DNA of 64,000 bases from the NCBI GenBank assembly GCA_036971475.1, contig JBAIZL010000001.1, positions 207,911,341-207,975,340 on the forward strand, read 5' to 3'. The notes under the pieces are model-generated. The model saw only the letters and a list, made by a program, of their open reading frames with translations, was not told where the DNA came from and searched no databases. The position numbers were made by a program, and so were the translations under genes. The stretch comes from Prosapia bicincta (taxonomy: Eukaryota > Arthropoda > Insecta > Hemiptera > Cercopidae). This document shows, in pieces, positions 22,761 to 33,160 of the stretch (position 1 is its first letter; each line of letters starts with the position of its first letter).

Positions 22761-23488
22761 AAAAATTTACAAATATTTTGGCGAATATAGGTGAGGAACC
22801 AGTCTTCAAAAACTAGCTGTGAAATAGCGTTATGCAGAGTGTTAGAATGAAATTAGTCACTATGATGGTATTTCTTGTTAAAAAAACAAGACGTAAAAGA
22901 TAATGACTGTTTTGTAGATTTTTTTTCACTTTAAAAAATTTCTCCGTTCTTCGGTCGACATGTTACATACATTTTTATAGTTAGTATCAGAATGAATTTA
23001 GTTCGTTCGGCTGTGTCTGATCTCAAAACAAAGTCTGCTAATACTCAATCACTTCTCAAAACTGTCTCCTTTGTTATATATTTTACGAATCCTACCACTA
23101 GCAATACCAGTTAATAAATAACTCCTAATTACAAACTTAATATTTCAATTTGAATATTCTCTATTCTTCGTTGATAGAAAATTACTTCAGTTAAGCAACT
23201 TTAACCAAGTGCTTAAAAAACGTTTTGTAGTCAATCTTTAGACGTTGATAATCATAAATATTTACTACCGATGATCACGGTAATTTTTCACTATACTTCA
23301 GATTTACTGATATTTTACTGATAATCTCGTTTTATTTTTATGGTAGGCGAACAAAAAGACTATCTACGATCAAATTATTGGGCGTCCTCATAAAGGTTAC
23401 AACGGGCATCGGCTATTTTCTAGCTATAATTGCCGATACTTAGTATGGTATTCATATCATATGGTATCCTCGCAAGCAAGAGTCAGTA

Positions 23489-23704
23489 CAGTAGTCTTGA
23501 AGAGCCAAGCAACATTAATTTATGTATGTACTGTAATCAATAAAGTTGTACATACGTATTTTGTCCATTCTTAATTATAGTATTAGGGTTCAATAGAACT
23601 CCTGTTTTTTCTAGTGTACAGGAAGCTATTTCCGTGTAATCCAAGTTTTCGGTAATCCGACGGTGTCTCGGTCCCATCTACCTTGAATTATCCATGCACT
23701 ACTG
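23489..23704 (-). mobile_element. Tigger-type MITE, 216 bp
   Basis: The ends CAGTAGT (23489) and ACTACTG (23704) are inverted repeats flanked by TA on both sides (23487-23488 and 23705-23706). The right-hand 90 bp, read on the minus strand, contain GGATAATTC, CCGTCGGATTACCG and CTTGGATTACA, the 'TAATCCGA' style of Tigger/pogo termini. No coding capacity remains, so it is an internally deleted derivative. Confidence 0.7.
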
Positions 23705-23725
23705 TATTTGTTTCCTTACCAATGA

Positions 23726-24094
23726 TCACCGTACTTGAAACAGTTTTTCATGCAACTCTAAAGTGAGTGAAAGTCCCATAGACATTAAAGTTACTCTTGG
23801 GACTAGAATATCGAGGATAAACATAATAGATTTATTACATTGCTTACCGAAAACATTTTGATTCCTAGCTACACTGCAATATACATTGGGAAGAACTATA
23901 TCCTTACATATAATCTTCAGAGATGTAGAAATAAAGCATTTTAAATATTTACCATTGCTTAAACCGCCTGCAGTGCTCTCTAGTTTAATTGTCATGTTAA
24001 CAACTATGATACATGTATCCTTAAATAAGTACTTAAAATGTTTTGCCCTTATGGTCATAGGTGTATATATCCACGTGTTCTTTCTTTGGTACAT
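23726..24094 (-). pseudogene. Open segment of unknown origin downstream of the recombinase-like ORF
   Basis: A 122-codon minus-strand frame. Its central part (24015-23838) is duplicated in inverted orientation at 21985-22165, where the same peptide words appear (IKLES, GGLSNGKYL, CKDIVLPNVYC) but the frame is broken. Conservation of frame over part of the pair suggests coding ancestry in a mobile element; no family is recognised. A GTAAGC donor-like word follows TTTTCG in both copies. Confidence 0.3.
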
Positions 24095-24164
24095 TATTTA
24101 TATCTTTCAAACTATTTTTGAGTATTTTGGATGAAAAAAATATATATGTTATTAGTGATACAAA

Positions 24165-24548
24165 TTATGTTGTATGGCCTATAAATAACGCTAGTTCTTT
24201 AATACCTTGGTCATTCATTTGGAAGAGTTGAGATATTGTTGGCAAGTGTTTCATTAGAGTCTTCGATGTAAGTACTTCAGGAATTTGTAAATATGCTATT
24301 TTAGCATGCTTTCGTAAAACTTTATAAATAATTATGGGGTTACTGGTATTTGTGTTTGCAAACACGCAAGTATTATCGTCAAGAACGGAATTATTTCTTG
24401 AACTTATTAGAAAATAAATATAAAATCCTAATACCAAAAAAATCTCATAAAAGTTGACACTCGGTAGTTTTTGAGACTGTACCACTCCAATTATATTACA
24501 TCTGTCAATTCCTTCAAACATACACTGTTGGTTCGCTGGAAAGGACAT
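24165..24548 (-). pseudogene. Tyrosine-recombinase-like C-terminal fragment
   Basis: The 127-codon frame has a C-terminal half (about residues 55-127) that follows the pattern of transposon-related tyrosine recombinases in animal genomes: DDNTCVFA, then VLRKHA, a basic helix LTSKTLMKHLPTIS (position of the Arg-Lys-His block), a FQMND helix and ALFIGHTT (the Gly-His box). The frame stops right after this box, before the expected downstream His and nucleophilic Tyr. The catalytic Arg of the T-(K/L)-L-R-K-H word appears as Met. The N-terminal 50 residues look unrelated, and an acceptor-like CTAATAAG precedes the matching part, so they may be intronic. I read it as a decayed fragment, possibly Crypton-like. 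This rests on motif pattern alone. Confidence 0.5.
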
Positions 24549-24720
24549 ACAGCTGTGGCTTCCTGACCTTATCTTGGAGGGAATGTATCTTGTTATGCTA
24601 TGTATTTACAGACACAATTCTGATATGGAAACATAAACAGCCGACACTCCGAAAGCCATTCTGACGCGTTTGTTTACTTGATGGCAGACCAAACTTATCT
24701 TAATGTTCTCGTCAATGCAT
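24540..24720 (-). repeat. Inverted partner of 26215-26345
   Basis: Read on the minus strand this shares GTAAACAAACG, CTGTTTATG/CTGTTTATA, TAGCATAAC and TCCAAGATAAGGTC, in order, with 26215-26345 on the plus strand. It covers the 5' side of the recombinase-like frame, so the pair could be terminal or promoter sequence of one element. Confidence 0.65.
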
Positions 24721-26214
24721 CTCGTACTTTTCCCTTGTTGCTTTTAGATACTATAGGATAGATAAAGTATTTATTTTTTAAATTAACTTGCTTTTCAAAT
24801 TAATTGTCATAGAATCACTATCCGATTTTAAGAATCTAAAAGTGACTATTATTTGCTGTATATTGTTACAATTTGGTAACATTGCAAACATGTTAACACT
24901 ACTCTGCAACACATGTATTAACAGATGTAACACTTAATATGGCCTACGCCATATATATTCACTAAAAGTTAATACCAATGTATTCAATAAACATATTAAT
25001 AAAATAAAATATAGACTACCAGCGGCTAAAGTCGAGGATAGAAACAAATATTTCGGTCTTTATACGACCATTTTGACGTTGGGAAGATACCATAAGTTAT
25101 TTACGTTTACGCCGTATGTAAATGAGTGAATGGGATGGAAAAGATAGAATGCAAAAAGACAGTTTTTCGGGCCTTCGTCCACGAGAGTACTTGTCGACTG
25201 CGAGCCTTTATCTTTGTTTGGCTTGGACCTATGTTTGTTTACACCAGACAGCCTGATATCGTAATATAAACTGACAACACTCGCACAGATGTTATTTAGG
25301 TTCATGTATACAATACATGTGACCTGCAATTTCTGTCACATTACTACTGCCGTTGTAGTTCACAGGCACGAAATGTCTAAGTGTGATTTATTGTGTGGTT
25401 TAACAATTTATATTGCATTTACTTTATAAAAATCGTTTTTGAATATTCTGATTGCAATGTGACTAGTAGGGTAAACGTAGTTTTGAGATCAGTTATATTT
25501 TTTTTACTAATTGAAAACTGTAGTAAATAAAACCTACAGATTTTAGCGCAGTTTAGCTAAAAAGACTTATAATCGCACGATAATTAACATACACTAATTA
25601 TATCTTGTTCACTGATTGTACACACTTAACTTTATATACAAGATATCATTTGACACATTATAAGCTTTATTTATGGAAACTGGCATTACAAATAATAACT
25701 CAATTTTGACAGGAGTATTTACACAGCGGCCCAGAACATTGTAGACATATTAGCTGTACAAAGACAGCTTACAAAGTGTAACTAGTCTTTCTATTTTTTG
25801 TTGCTGGACAAATTCTACATTGTTCATAACAATTTATAGAATTTTTTCATTAACGGATGGCTGAAACGTCATTCTGCTGCCCCCGCTAATGATACCATCC
25901 TTTTTAAAAGAACAAAAGGAAATAACATGAAAAGTGAAGAAAATTAATTACCCGAAGAAGAATGAGAAAACAAACTTAAAAGTTTAGATAGGCTAAGTAA
26001 AAATGGAAAGAAAATATATGGCACTTAGGTAGAAAAAATACATTTTTTTAAAATTAAATAAAAAATGTAATTTTTATAAAATTATCAATTTGGGACAAAC
26101 GGTTATCTTTTCAAGTTGAATCGTTCAAGCATACAGTCTTTAAAACTCTTAAAGCACATGGACAGGCTGCATTGAAACACTGCTCCAAGTTATAAAGTTT
26201 AGTTTGACAGACAT
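24721..26214. other. AT-rich spacer inside the inverted structure
   Basis: No supported gene is present. On the minus strand at about 25080-25050 there is a hairpin GGTC-GTATAAA-GACC followed by GAAA, similar to the stem II and box 2 words seen in other repeats of this window. A minus-strand frame at 25329-25060 has no recognisable domain. Confidence 0.4.
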
Positions 26215-26345
26215 GACGTAAACAAACGTGCTAGAACTGCTACCGCAGTGCCGCCTGTTTATATTTTCATATCACCAACATTTCTGTAAATAGATGTAGC
26301 ATAACTTCTGTCCAAGATAAGGTCGCGAACCCGACTCTTTCTGTT
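26215..26345 (+). repeat. Inverted copy of 24540-24720
   Basis: Collinear words are listed under the partner. This copy lies directly outside the first monomer of the right satellite array. Confidence 0.65.
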
Positions 26346-26394
26346 GGTTATGTTGCATAGTTGGAAACATGCAAATTAAGGGCGATTTATTGTC

Positions 26395-28929
26395 AATGGG
26401 ATATATTACCCAAAATCACCCCTTGGTAACCCCGTACATCCCCGACGAATTTTGATGACAAGTCACTAGGACCTTCGAAAATCTTCGAATGCCCATTTTT
26501 GGGCAATATTTTAGATTCTGGCAAGTTTTATCTCAATTCACCCACAGCGACACCCGCAGTCCCATCCCGGATTGTTCATGGCCAACTTCGGTGCTAGGAT
26601 TAGACTCAGCATTATTAAAAACCCCAAATGATCATTTTATAACGATCTCTTGGCCTCTGACCTTTTTACCCCAATTCTCCCTTTGCTACTCCCGTAGAGC
26701 CCACACCCGTCCATCCCTGGTGTCTCTCGATGACAGTATTGAATTCAGCTTCCTCAAAAACCTCCGAGTGGTAAATTTCAAGTAATTTTTTGACTTTTGA
26801 CATTTTTACCCCAAATCATCCCTTGGGCACTAACGTAGACTCACATACGTCCATCCCCGTTGATTTTCGATGACGCCATTGAATTCAGCACGCTCAGGAA
26901 CCCCCGAGCGGTTATGTTCAAGCATGTTTTTTTACTTCTGACGTTTTCACCCAAATTCACCCCTTTGCTACTCGCGTGGAACTACAACAGTGGATCCCCG
27001 GTGACTTTCGGTGAAGGTATTGAATTCCGTATAATCTAAAATCCCCGAGTTTTTATTTTCTAGTAATTTTTTAACTTTTGACATTTCTACTCCAAATCAT
27101 CCCTTTGGTACTAACGTAGAGTCACAACCGTTCATTCCCGGTGACTCTAGATGACGTCATTGAATTTAGCATCCTCAGAAACCACCGAACGGTCATTTTC
27201 CCAGTCATTTTCTTAGTCATCTGACATTTTGACCCTAATTCAACCCCTTTGGTGCATGGGTTTACCTCACCAGTACATCCCCAGAAAGTTTCGATGACGG
27301 CATTGAATTCAGCATCCTCAAAAACCTCCGAGTAGTTATTTTCCAGCGATTTTTTGACTTCTGAAATTTTCACCCCAATTCACCCCTTTAATACTCGCGT
27401 GGAACCATAACAGTCCATCCCCGGCAACTTTCGGTGACTGAATTACATTCCGCCTTACCAAAACCCACCGAGTGGTTATTTTCTAGTTATTTTTTTACTT
27501 TTGACTTTTTTACCCCAAATCATCCCTTTGGTACTTACGTAGAGTCACATCCGGTCCATCCCCGGTGACTCTAGATGACGCTATTGAATTTATCATTCTC
27601 AAAACCCCCTGAACGCTCATTATCCCGCGATTCTTAGGCATCTGACATTTTTACCCTAATTCAACCCCTTTGGTACGTGAGTTTAGCTTCACAAGTACAT
27701 CCCGGGAGACTTCCGATGACGGCATTGAATTCAGCATCATCAAAAATCCCCGAGCGGATATTTTTCAGCGATTTTTTCACCCCTGACATTCTCACCCTAA
27801 TTCACCCCTTTGGTACTCTCTTGGAACCACACCAATGCATTTCCGGTGACTTTCGGTGACGGCATTGAATTCCGCCTTATCAGAATTCCCCGAGTTGTTA
27901 TTTTCTAGTAATTTTTTGACTTTTGACATTTCTACCCCAAATCATCCCTTTGGCACTCACGTAGAGTCTCATCTGTTCATCCCCGGTGACTTTCGATGGC
28001 GGCATTGAATTCAGCATCCTCAAAAACCCCCGAGTTGTTATGTTCCAGCGATTTTTCAACTTTTGACTTTTTCACCCCAATTCACCCCTTTTGTACTAGC
28101 GAGGAACCACGCCCGTGCATCCCCGTCGAGTTTCGGTGACGGCATTGAATTCCGACTTACCAAAAACCCCCGAGTGGTTATTTTCTAGTAATTTTTTTGA
28201 CTTTTGACTTTTTTACCCCAAATCATCCCTTTGGTACCTACGTAGAGTCACATCCGGTCCATCCCCGGTGTGTCTAGATGACGCTATTGACCTTAGCATC
28301 CTCAAAAACCCCCGAACGGTCATTATCCCGCGATTCTTAAGCGTCTGACATTTTTACCATAATTCAACCCCTTTTGTACATGGGTTTAGCCTCAGCAGTA
28401 CATCCCCGGTAACTTTCGATGACGGCATTGAATTCAGCATCCTCAAAAACCCCGTAGTGGTCACTTTCCAGCTATTCTTTGTCCAATTCAAATATATACA
28501 TTATGTAGTACGATTGATATCTATGTGGATGCCAGCAATGTTGCCAAGTTTGTGGCTGCCATAATGTTAGGAAATGGTTGAAATATACAGTAAATTTATA
28601 TACAGGAGACGACTATGCTGCCTCTGGCGGAAATGTTACGAACTTGTGATATACAAATCCCGTTCACTCTGCTATCAATACGAGTACCGTTTGGTTATTA
28701 CTAATTATTTTTTAAAAATTCAGAACGAACATAGAACTTCCAAATACAGTATAGCTCCAATAAAACACTTCTTTTTACACCTATTGACATGGTTTTTATT
28801 TCGATTATTGTCAAAGGGTGTTACATTATCATGGATTACTTTGTGGCAGCCGTATACGGCTGCCACAAGTACCCGGCTGCCAGTTTGAATGCAAAATGAC
28901 CAATGTATGGTCTCCGTATTGTTAGCAGG

Positions 28930-28962
<33 letters not shown>
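26395..28962 (-). repeat. Right arm of giant inverted repeat (satellite array)
   Basis: From 26395 to about 28490 the DNA is a tandem array of about 140-bp monomers that are the reverse complement of those in the left arm: CACCCC, GTAGAG..CAC, CATCCCCGGTGACTTTCGATGA and TTGAATTCAGCATCCTCA recur every 140 bp. A longer period of about 700 bp (five monomers) shows at 27550 and 28253, where CATCCGGTCCATCCCCGGTG recurs. Outward lie ATGTTGCCA, several GGCAGCC words, TTTTGCAT and (TA)n up to 28962, mirroring the left arm. The ORFs inside are repeat accidents. Confidence 0.85.
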
Positions 28963-28965
<3 letters not shown>

Positions 28966-29656
28966 TACGTAAACCTAGTTAAATATCTAGAATTATTAGA
29001 AAGTAGTATTAGGTAAAGCAACCGTATAATAAGTAGTTGTATATAATAATAGTTAGTAAAAATAAAAATCAAGTACTAATTTATTGCTGGTGGTTTACCT
29101 ATTTAAAGGTAATTAACATCGTTAAAAAATTTATTTCCAAAACTGATCGTTCATGATTTGTGGCTCTTAATTTTATGGAAATATATAAATAGACCGGGCG
29201 TCAATCTTTTTAAGAACCTTTTCACCAATATCTTTAATTTAGAATTCGTACTTTGTACGCAACTAGTCAAATATTATTTTATTCAACATCGACGCAATTA
29301 TTTTTAATAAATTGCGTTCGTTCGTTTATAACCGTTAATATTTTTATCTTCATCTCCTTACAATAATCGTTGTACTGATTTTCCTATTTTAAATATAATA
29401 TGATTCCTCTAGTCGTAACTGTAAACTTATACATTTTATAGGATGAATTATTTTGTAAAAGATAAAAACATTTATAAATATTGGCAATGTGTATAACTCG
29501 GATAGATAGCGATGTGTAAGTGTGGGTTTTATATTACTAATAGTGTAATAATAGTGTAATAAAAATAGCTAAAGATATAAAAAATAAATACATTTCATAC
29601 AGATTTTTTAAGCGAATTAGATACAGAATTAGATAAATCGAAATTTTAATACTTAC
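28963..29656. other. AT-rich intron DNA next to exon 1
   Basis: No repeat family or coding signal was recognised. It lies between the outer edge of the right arm and the exon-1 donor. Confidence 0.45.
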
Positions 29657-29752
29657 AGTATATACGAAACAGGTATTTAACAGTGAACCCTCCCCTATTC
29701 CCAAGCAAAGTACCAAGAGCGTAAATACTGCAAGAATGGAAAAGTACTTCAT
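29657..29752 (-). CDS. ICK-type secreted peptide, exon 1 (signal peptide)
   Basis: From the ATG at 29752 (context CAAAATGAAG) 32 codons run to a consensus donor GTAAGTAT at 29656. The product starts with Met-Lys, has a hydrophobic core at residues 3-19 and a likely signal-peptidase site after Gly-Glu-Gly near residue 22. It then contributes the first mature cysteine (residue 28). The reading frame also stays open into the intron, but the strong donor and the phase match to the cysteine-rich exon at 16435 favour splicing. A TATA box sits 66 bp upstream. The precursor would be 64 residues with six mature cysteines. It should enter the secretory pathway; target and role are unknown. What is seen is the signal peptide, splice sites and cysteine pattern; the gene model is inference. 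Confidence 0.62.
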
Positions 29753-29817
29753 TTTGCTTGAAGAGAACAAATATCTGTGACCTCTTAATGTCTGTGCAAG
29801 ACATTTAAAAATAAGGC

Positions 29818-29825
29818 CTTATAAA
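29818..29825 (-). promoter_or_regulatory. TATA box of the ICK-type gene
   Basis: TTTATAAG on the minus strand lies 66 bp upstream of the ATG at 29752. A start about 30 bp downstream, near 29790, would give a 5' leader of about 40 nt. A TATA-driven compact promoter is usual for highly expressed small secreted peptides. Confidence 0.5.
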
Positions 29826-30404
29826 GTAGTTTTTTGTTTGTTTTTAAATTATGCAAAGTGTTGACATTTTTTTGATTGCAATTTCATACACTTAGTTTTA
29901 TGGTTAATTTTAAAATAAAAAGCAATAAAAATTATTAATATCAGTGAAATAGATAATGTTGAATTCTGAGATATTTACAGCTTTGATAATTTTTTTCTAA
30001 GAGTATATTATGACAAAATATTTACTGCTTTATTTGTCGCGAAATAAAACATCTGAGGTTATTCTTCTTTCGCATTTATAATAAAAGTAAGTATAAATTT
30101 ATATCTAAGAATAGAAGAGCGCAAATAACACATTAACTAGGAATTGTTCATCTATTATTAGGAAATGATGTAAAAATAAGTGTCAAATGGCATAAATATT
30201 TGTAGCAGTTTCCAATTTTAATTATTCACTGTTATTTAATTTCTCTATAAAATAGCAACTGGAAACAACTACAAATTTATAAACAAAAAAATTATATGCG
30301 AACAAATGCAAATAAAATAAACAAGTGGTAAATTCTTTTATTTAATTAACACAATAAACCCCAAAACCAACTAAAACTTTCCCATAGTCCAATGAAACCG
30401 AAAA

Positions 30405-30437
30405 TGGTGTGTGTATGTGTGTGTGTGTGTGTGTGTT
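30405..30437. repeat. (GT)n microsatellite
   Basis: GT dinucleotide tract with an early TA interruption. Confidence 0.95.
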
Positions 30438-31297
30438 TTCAACGGGTATTTCTTACTCTATTTGACTCCTTACCTCTCTCTAATTATCCCTTTTTCCTAT
30501 AGTTTGCGATATTTTAGGATAGCTGCTTTTGCTACCTACCGACTACCTACAACTTCATCCTAACACTTTTTTGCCTCTCTTTTCTTCCTGGATCAACTAA
30601 TACTTACTAGGCGCCCGAGAATGGTAGAATGATATAAAAGGGAATTCGATCTACCACCCGTAACCTCTGCCTAGATCTCATAGGAATAAATTAATAGATA
30701 ACGAAAAAAACTGGCGAAGTATTTCCCGGTAGTAGCAAAGTACTTTTAGCCTTTGTTACTTTTAAACTTTTATAACATATTATTTAAAGAATTTAGCCAA
30801 ATATATTTGAATTAAAATCTTGTAGTATGCCAAAGAAATCTCATATAGACAAGATAATTTCATATACTATTTTGTCTACTTCAAATTTATCTGGAATCAT
30901 TTCCATGTATTTTGAACATACTTTCTAAACCATGAGAACCTATGTTTTTATACTCTTACCAATTTCGTTTTATTATTACTCTGTGCTCAAATACTGTTTT
31001 TTTTTTTTTTTTTTTACTTCAAGACTTTGATATGATTACATAACCATATTACGAGAATTTCAAAATTAATAACATTAATTTGATCGTCGAATTGTGTGAC
31101 ACTTGGAAAGTGACCTTTCCCATATGATTTCATTGAACACCAATTTCATAGAATCCTTCACGGTTTATCGTATGTTGACGTGAGCTTGTCTTCTGTCGGA
31201 ATAATTCTCCAAAGAAAAAGTATAGATTGGTTTTACGAGTTTTTCTAATATTTCTCATATCAATAAATATCCTGAACCTAGTTTTAAATTAAACTCT

Positions 31298-31522
31298 TTA
31301 TTTCAAAATCGAAAAGTTATTTGCGAGAAGTTTTTCAACATTCTTTGAAATGTATTCATAGGTATTTGTACAAGCATGTATCAAAAAATGTTGAGTTATC
31401 TTTATAAGAGCTTTTAAATATATGCTTTCTCTAGCAGATGCCTCCTTGATTCTGAGCGATGAGAGAAAATCATGTAAGGATTGCTGTCTACCAGAGGTAG
31501 ACATTGCGTCCACTGAACCCAT
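31298..31522 (-). CDS. Unrecognised 74-residue open frame
   Basis: The ATG at 31522 opens a frame whose first 40 codons have ordinary, balanced composition (MGSVDAMSTSGRQQSLHDFL) unlike the AT-driven frames around it. The second half becomes Ile/Asn/Lys-rich, as intron read-through would. It could be a first exon or a decayed gene fragment. No family is recognised and no splice partner was found. Confidence 0.2.
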   Translation of the reverse strand: MGSVDAMSTSGRQQSLHDFLSSLRIKEASARESIYLKALIKITQHFLIHACTNTYEYISKNVEKLLANNFSILK

Positions 31523-33093
31523 GATTTCGTGTATATTTTACTCTTATCTATTTGAAAATATATTATCATATTAATTAATTATATTATTATATTATCATAT
31601 TATTAATATATTTTACCATTTTTAAGTTAAAAAATTATCTCGCATTGGTGACTTGGGGGTATGTACAAAAGTTGCAACTCTCAGTATAAGAACAGTTTTG
31701 TAAAGCTAACATTGTTTCTGATAACGCTATCTCGAACTATTTGTATTATTTGGGGGCTCATTCCTTTTGCTCCTAATAAATTCAGATTATTATTGACCTT
31801 ATAATTAATTGATATAGAACTAAAGTACTTTAAAAAAATAAAAAAATTAGGTCCGAAGACAACAATTAGTTCCGGAATTTACCTTGATCTTCACGAGGAG
31901 ATATTTCTAATTACTAGACGATCTTTCTATTTAAGGACTGTGTCATACATGTGAATTTGACAAGTTGTCCGGAATGTTGTTTGCTTCATTTAATGTGAAA
32001 TGAGTATGTGACTTGAGACATTAAATATATTTCAACCCTTCATAGGAGTTTGTATGCCAGGCACAGGAGTGTTTCTGTGGCTATGTAGTTATTTTACCGA
32101 CTTATGCAGTTGTTTGAAGCTAACCGATCCATTGGAGAAGTTTTATGCTAATCGAGAGGTAGATCCTCGATCGTGGAGATCTATAGGGAACAAGCAAAGG
32201 AGTCGATTATAACGAACCCTAACCATGAGTGGGATATTAGTGTTGACCTGATAGTTCAATGAAGAGTTTGCGCCACCGCCTGCAGCTTACGTATTGTATA
32301 GTTGAACCGCAGGGGGGAGTGCAGACTAAAAAAACCTACTAAGAAAGATTTCCCCTCGAATTACACCACTGACACATTCATCTCCCAATACTCACAATCT
32401 TTCATGTATTCAGACACAAATGCACAACCACAACCCCCTTCCCACATACACACACAAAGACATACACTTCTTTAAATAGTACAATTGTATACATATTTTT
32501 ACTAACACTACTACTAACATGCCCAATAATTCAATTTTTATTCAGATATTCCACCAGCACATCACTTCAATTGAATTCAGGATTAACCTAATAATCCCTT
32601 TTCGGAAAAAAGGGATATTTGAACCGCGGCAATCCTGTTTGCATTAAAGTTCAGCGAATCTGTTTCCTCTTTATGTGTCAATTGATATCAAGGATATCCT
32701 GTTTACAACGTATTTACCATTGAACTAGTACAGTTCACAGCAATAACCTGAAGCCACTCTTTAACCAGTTGCAGCTGAACGTTGAAAAGTTGTTTACAAG
32801 AAATAGACTTTAGATGGGGGGTGAGCCTCATAGGTATCATGCCATATAGAATCACTAACCACATGTTAAAGAAAGTCATGCATGTTTCCACAAAATAATC
32901 CCAAATTAGTATATATAAATGAATCTGTTTCTGTATGAAAGAAATCTGTTTTTCAAAGGTGTGAAGTCATTGTAATAGCCTCTATATTTTAAATATATTA
33001 CAGTTGTAAACATTTATAGCTTAAACGCCTCTATTATAAAAAAAATGTATCTTGCTTGACATATATTTAAAAACTTTTAGCATTTATATATAA

Positions 33094-33160
33094 TCGTGTT
33101 CGAACCCATCATACGGGAATTCGAAGTAGAATACCAAGCGGATAGAGTTAACCAAGTTGT
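33094..33160 (-). repeat. tRNA-like (SINE-type) sequence
   Basis: On the minus strand GGGTTCGAACAC (33107-33096) fits the Pol III B box, and about 45 bp upstream TTGGTTAACTC (from about 33156) resembles a decayed A box. Similar A/B-box pairs with GGTTAA and CCGCTTGG words are common in tRNA-derived SINEs. No intact cloverleaf is seen. Confidence 0.35.

Larger units (their letters stand above)
16436..29656 (-). other. Proposed 13.2-kb intron of the ICK-type gene
   Basis: The donor GTAAGTAT at 29656 and the acceptor TTCAG at 16436 frame this interval. It contains three (TA)n tracts near the left end, the facing satellite arrays, the decayed recombinase-like ORF, a Tigger-type MITE and a LINE-like tail. 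It is far larger than the 192 coding bases it separates. Confidence 0.5.

Noticed and set aside
25060..25329. 89-codon minus-strand frame
   Set aside because: No family is recognised, and the 3' part reads through a hairpin repeat word near 25080-25050.
32118..32280. Open stretch with ordinary composition near 32160-32275
   Set aside because: A stop interrupts it after 17 codons, no splice sites fit, and no protein was recognised.
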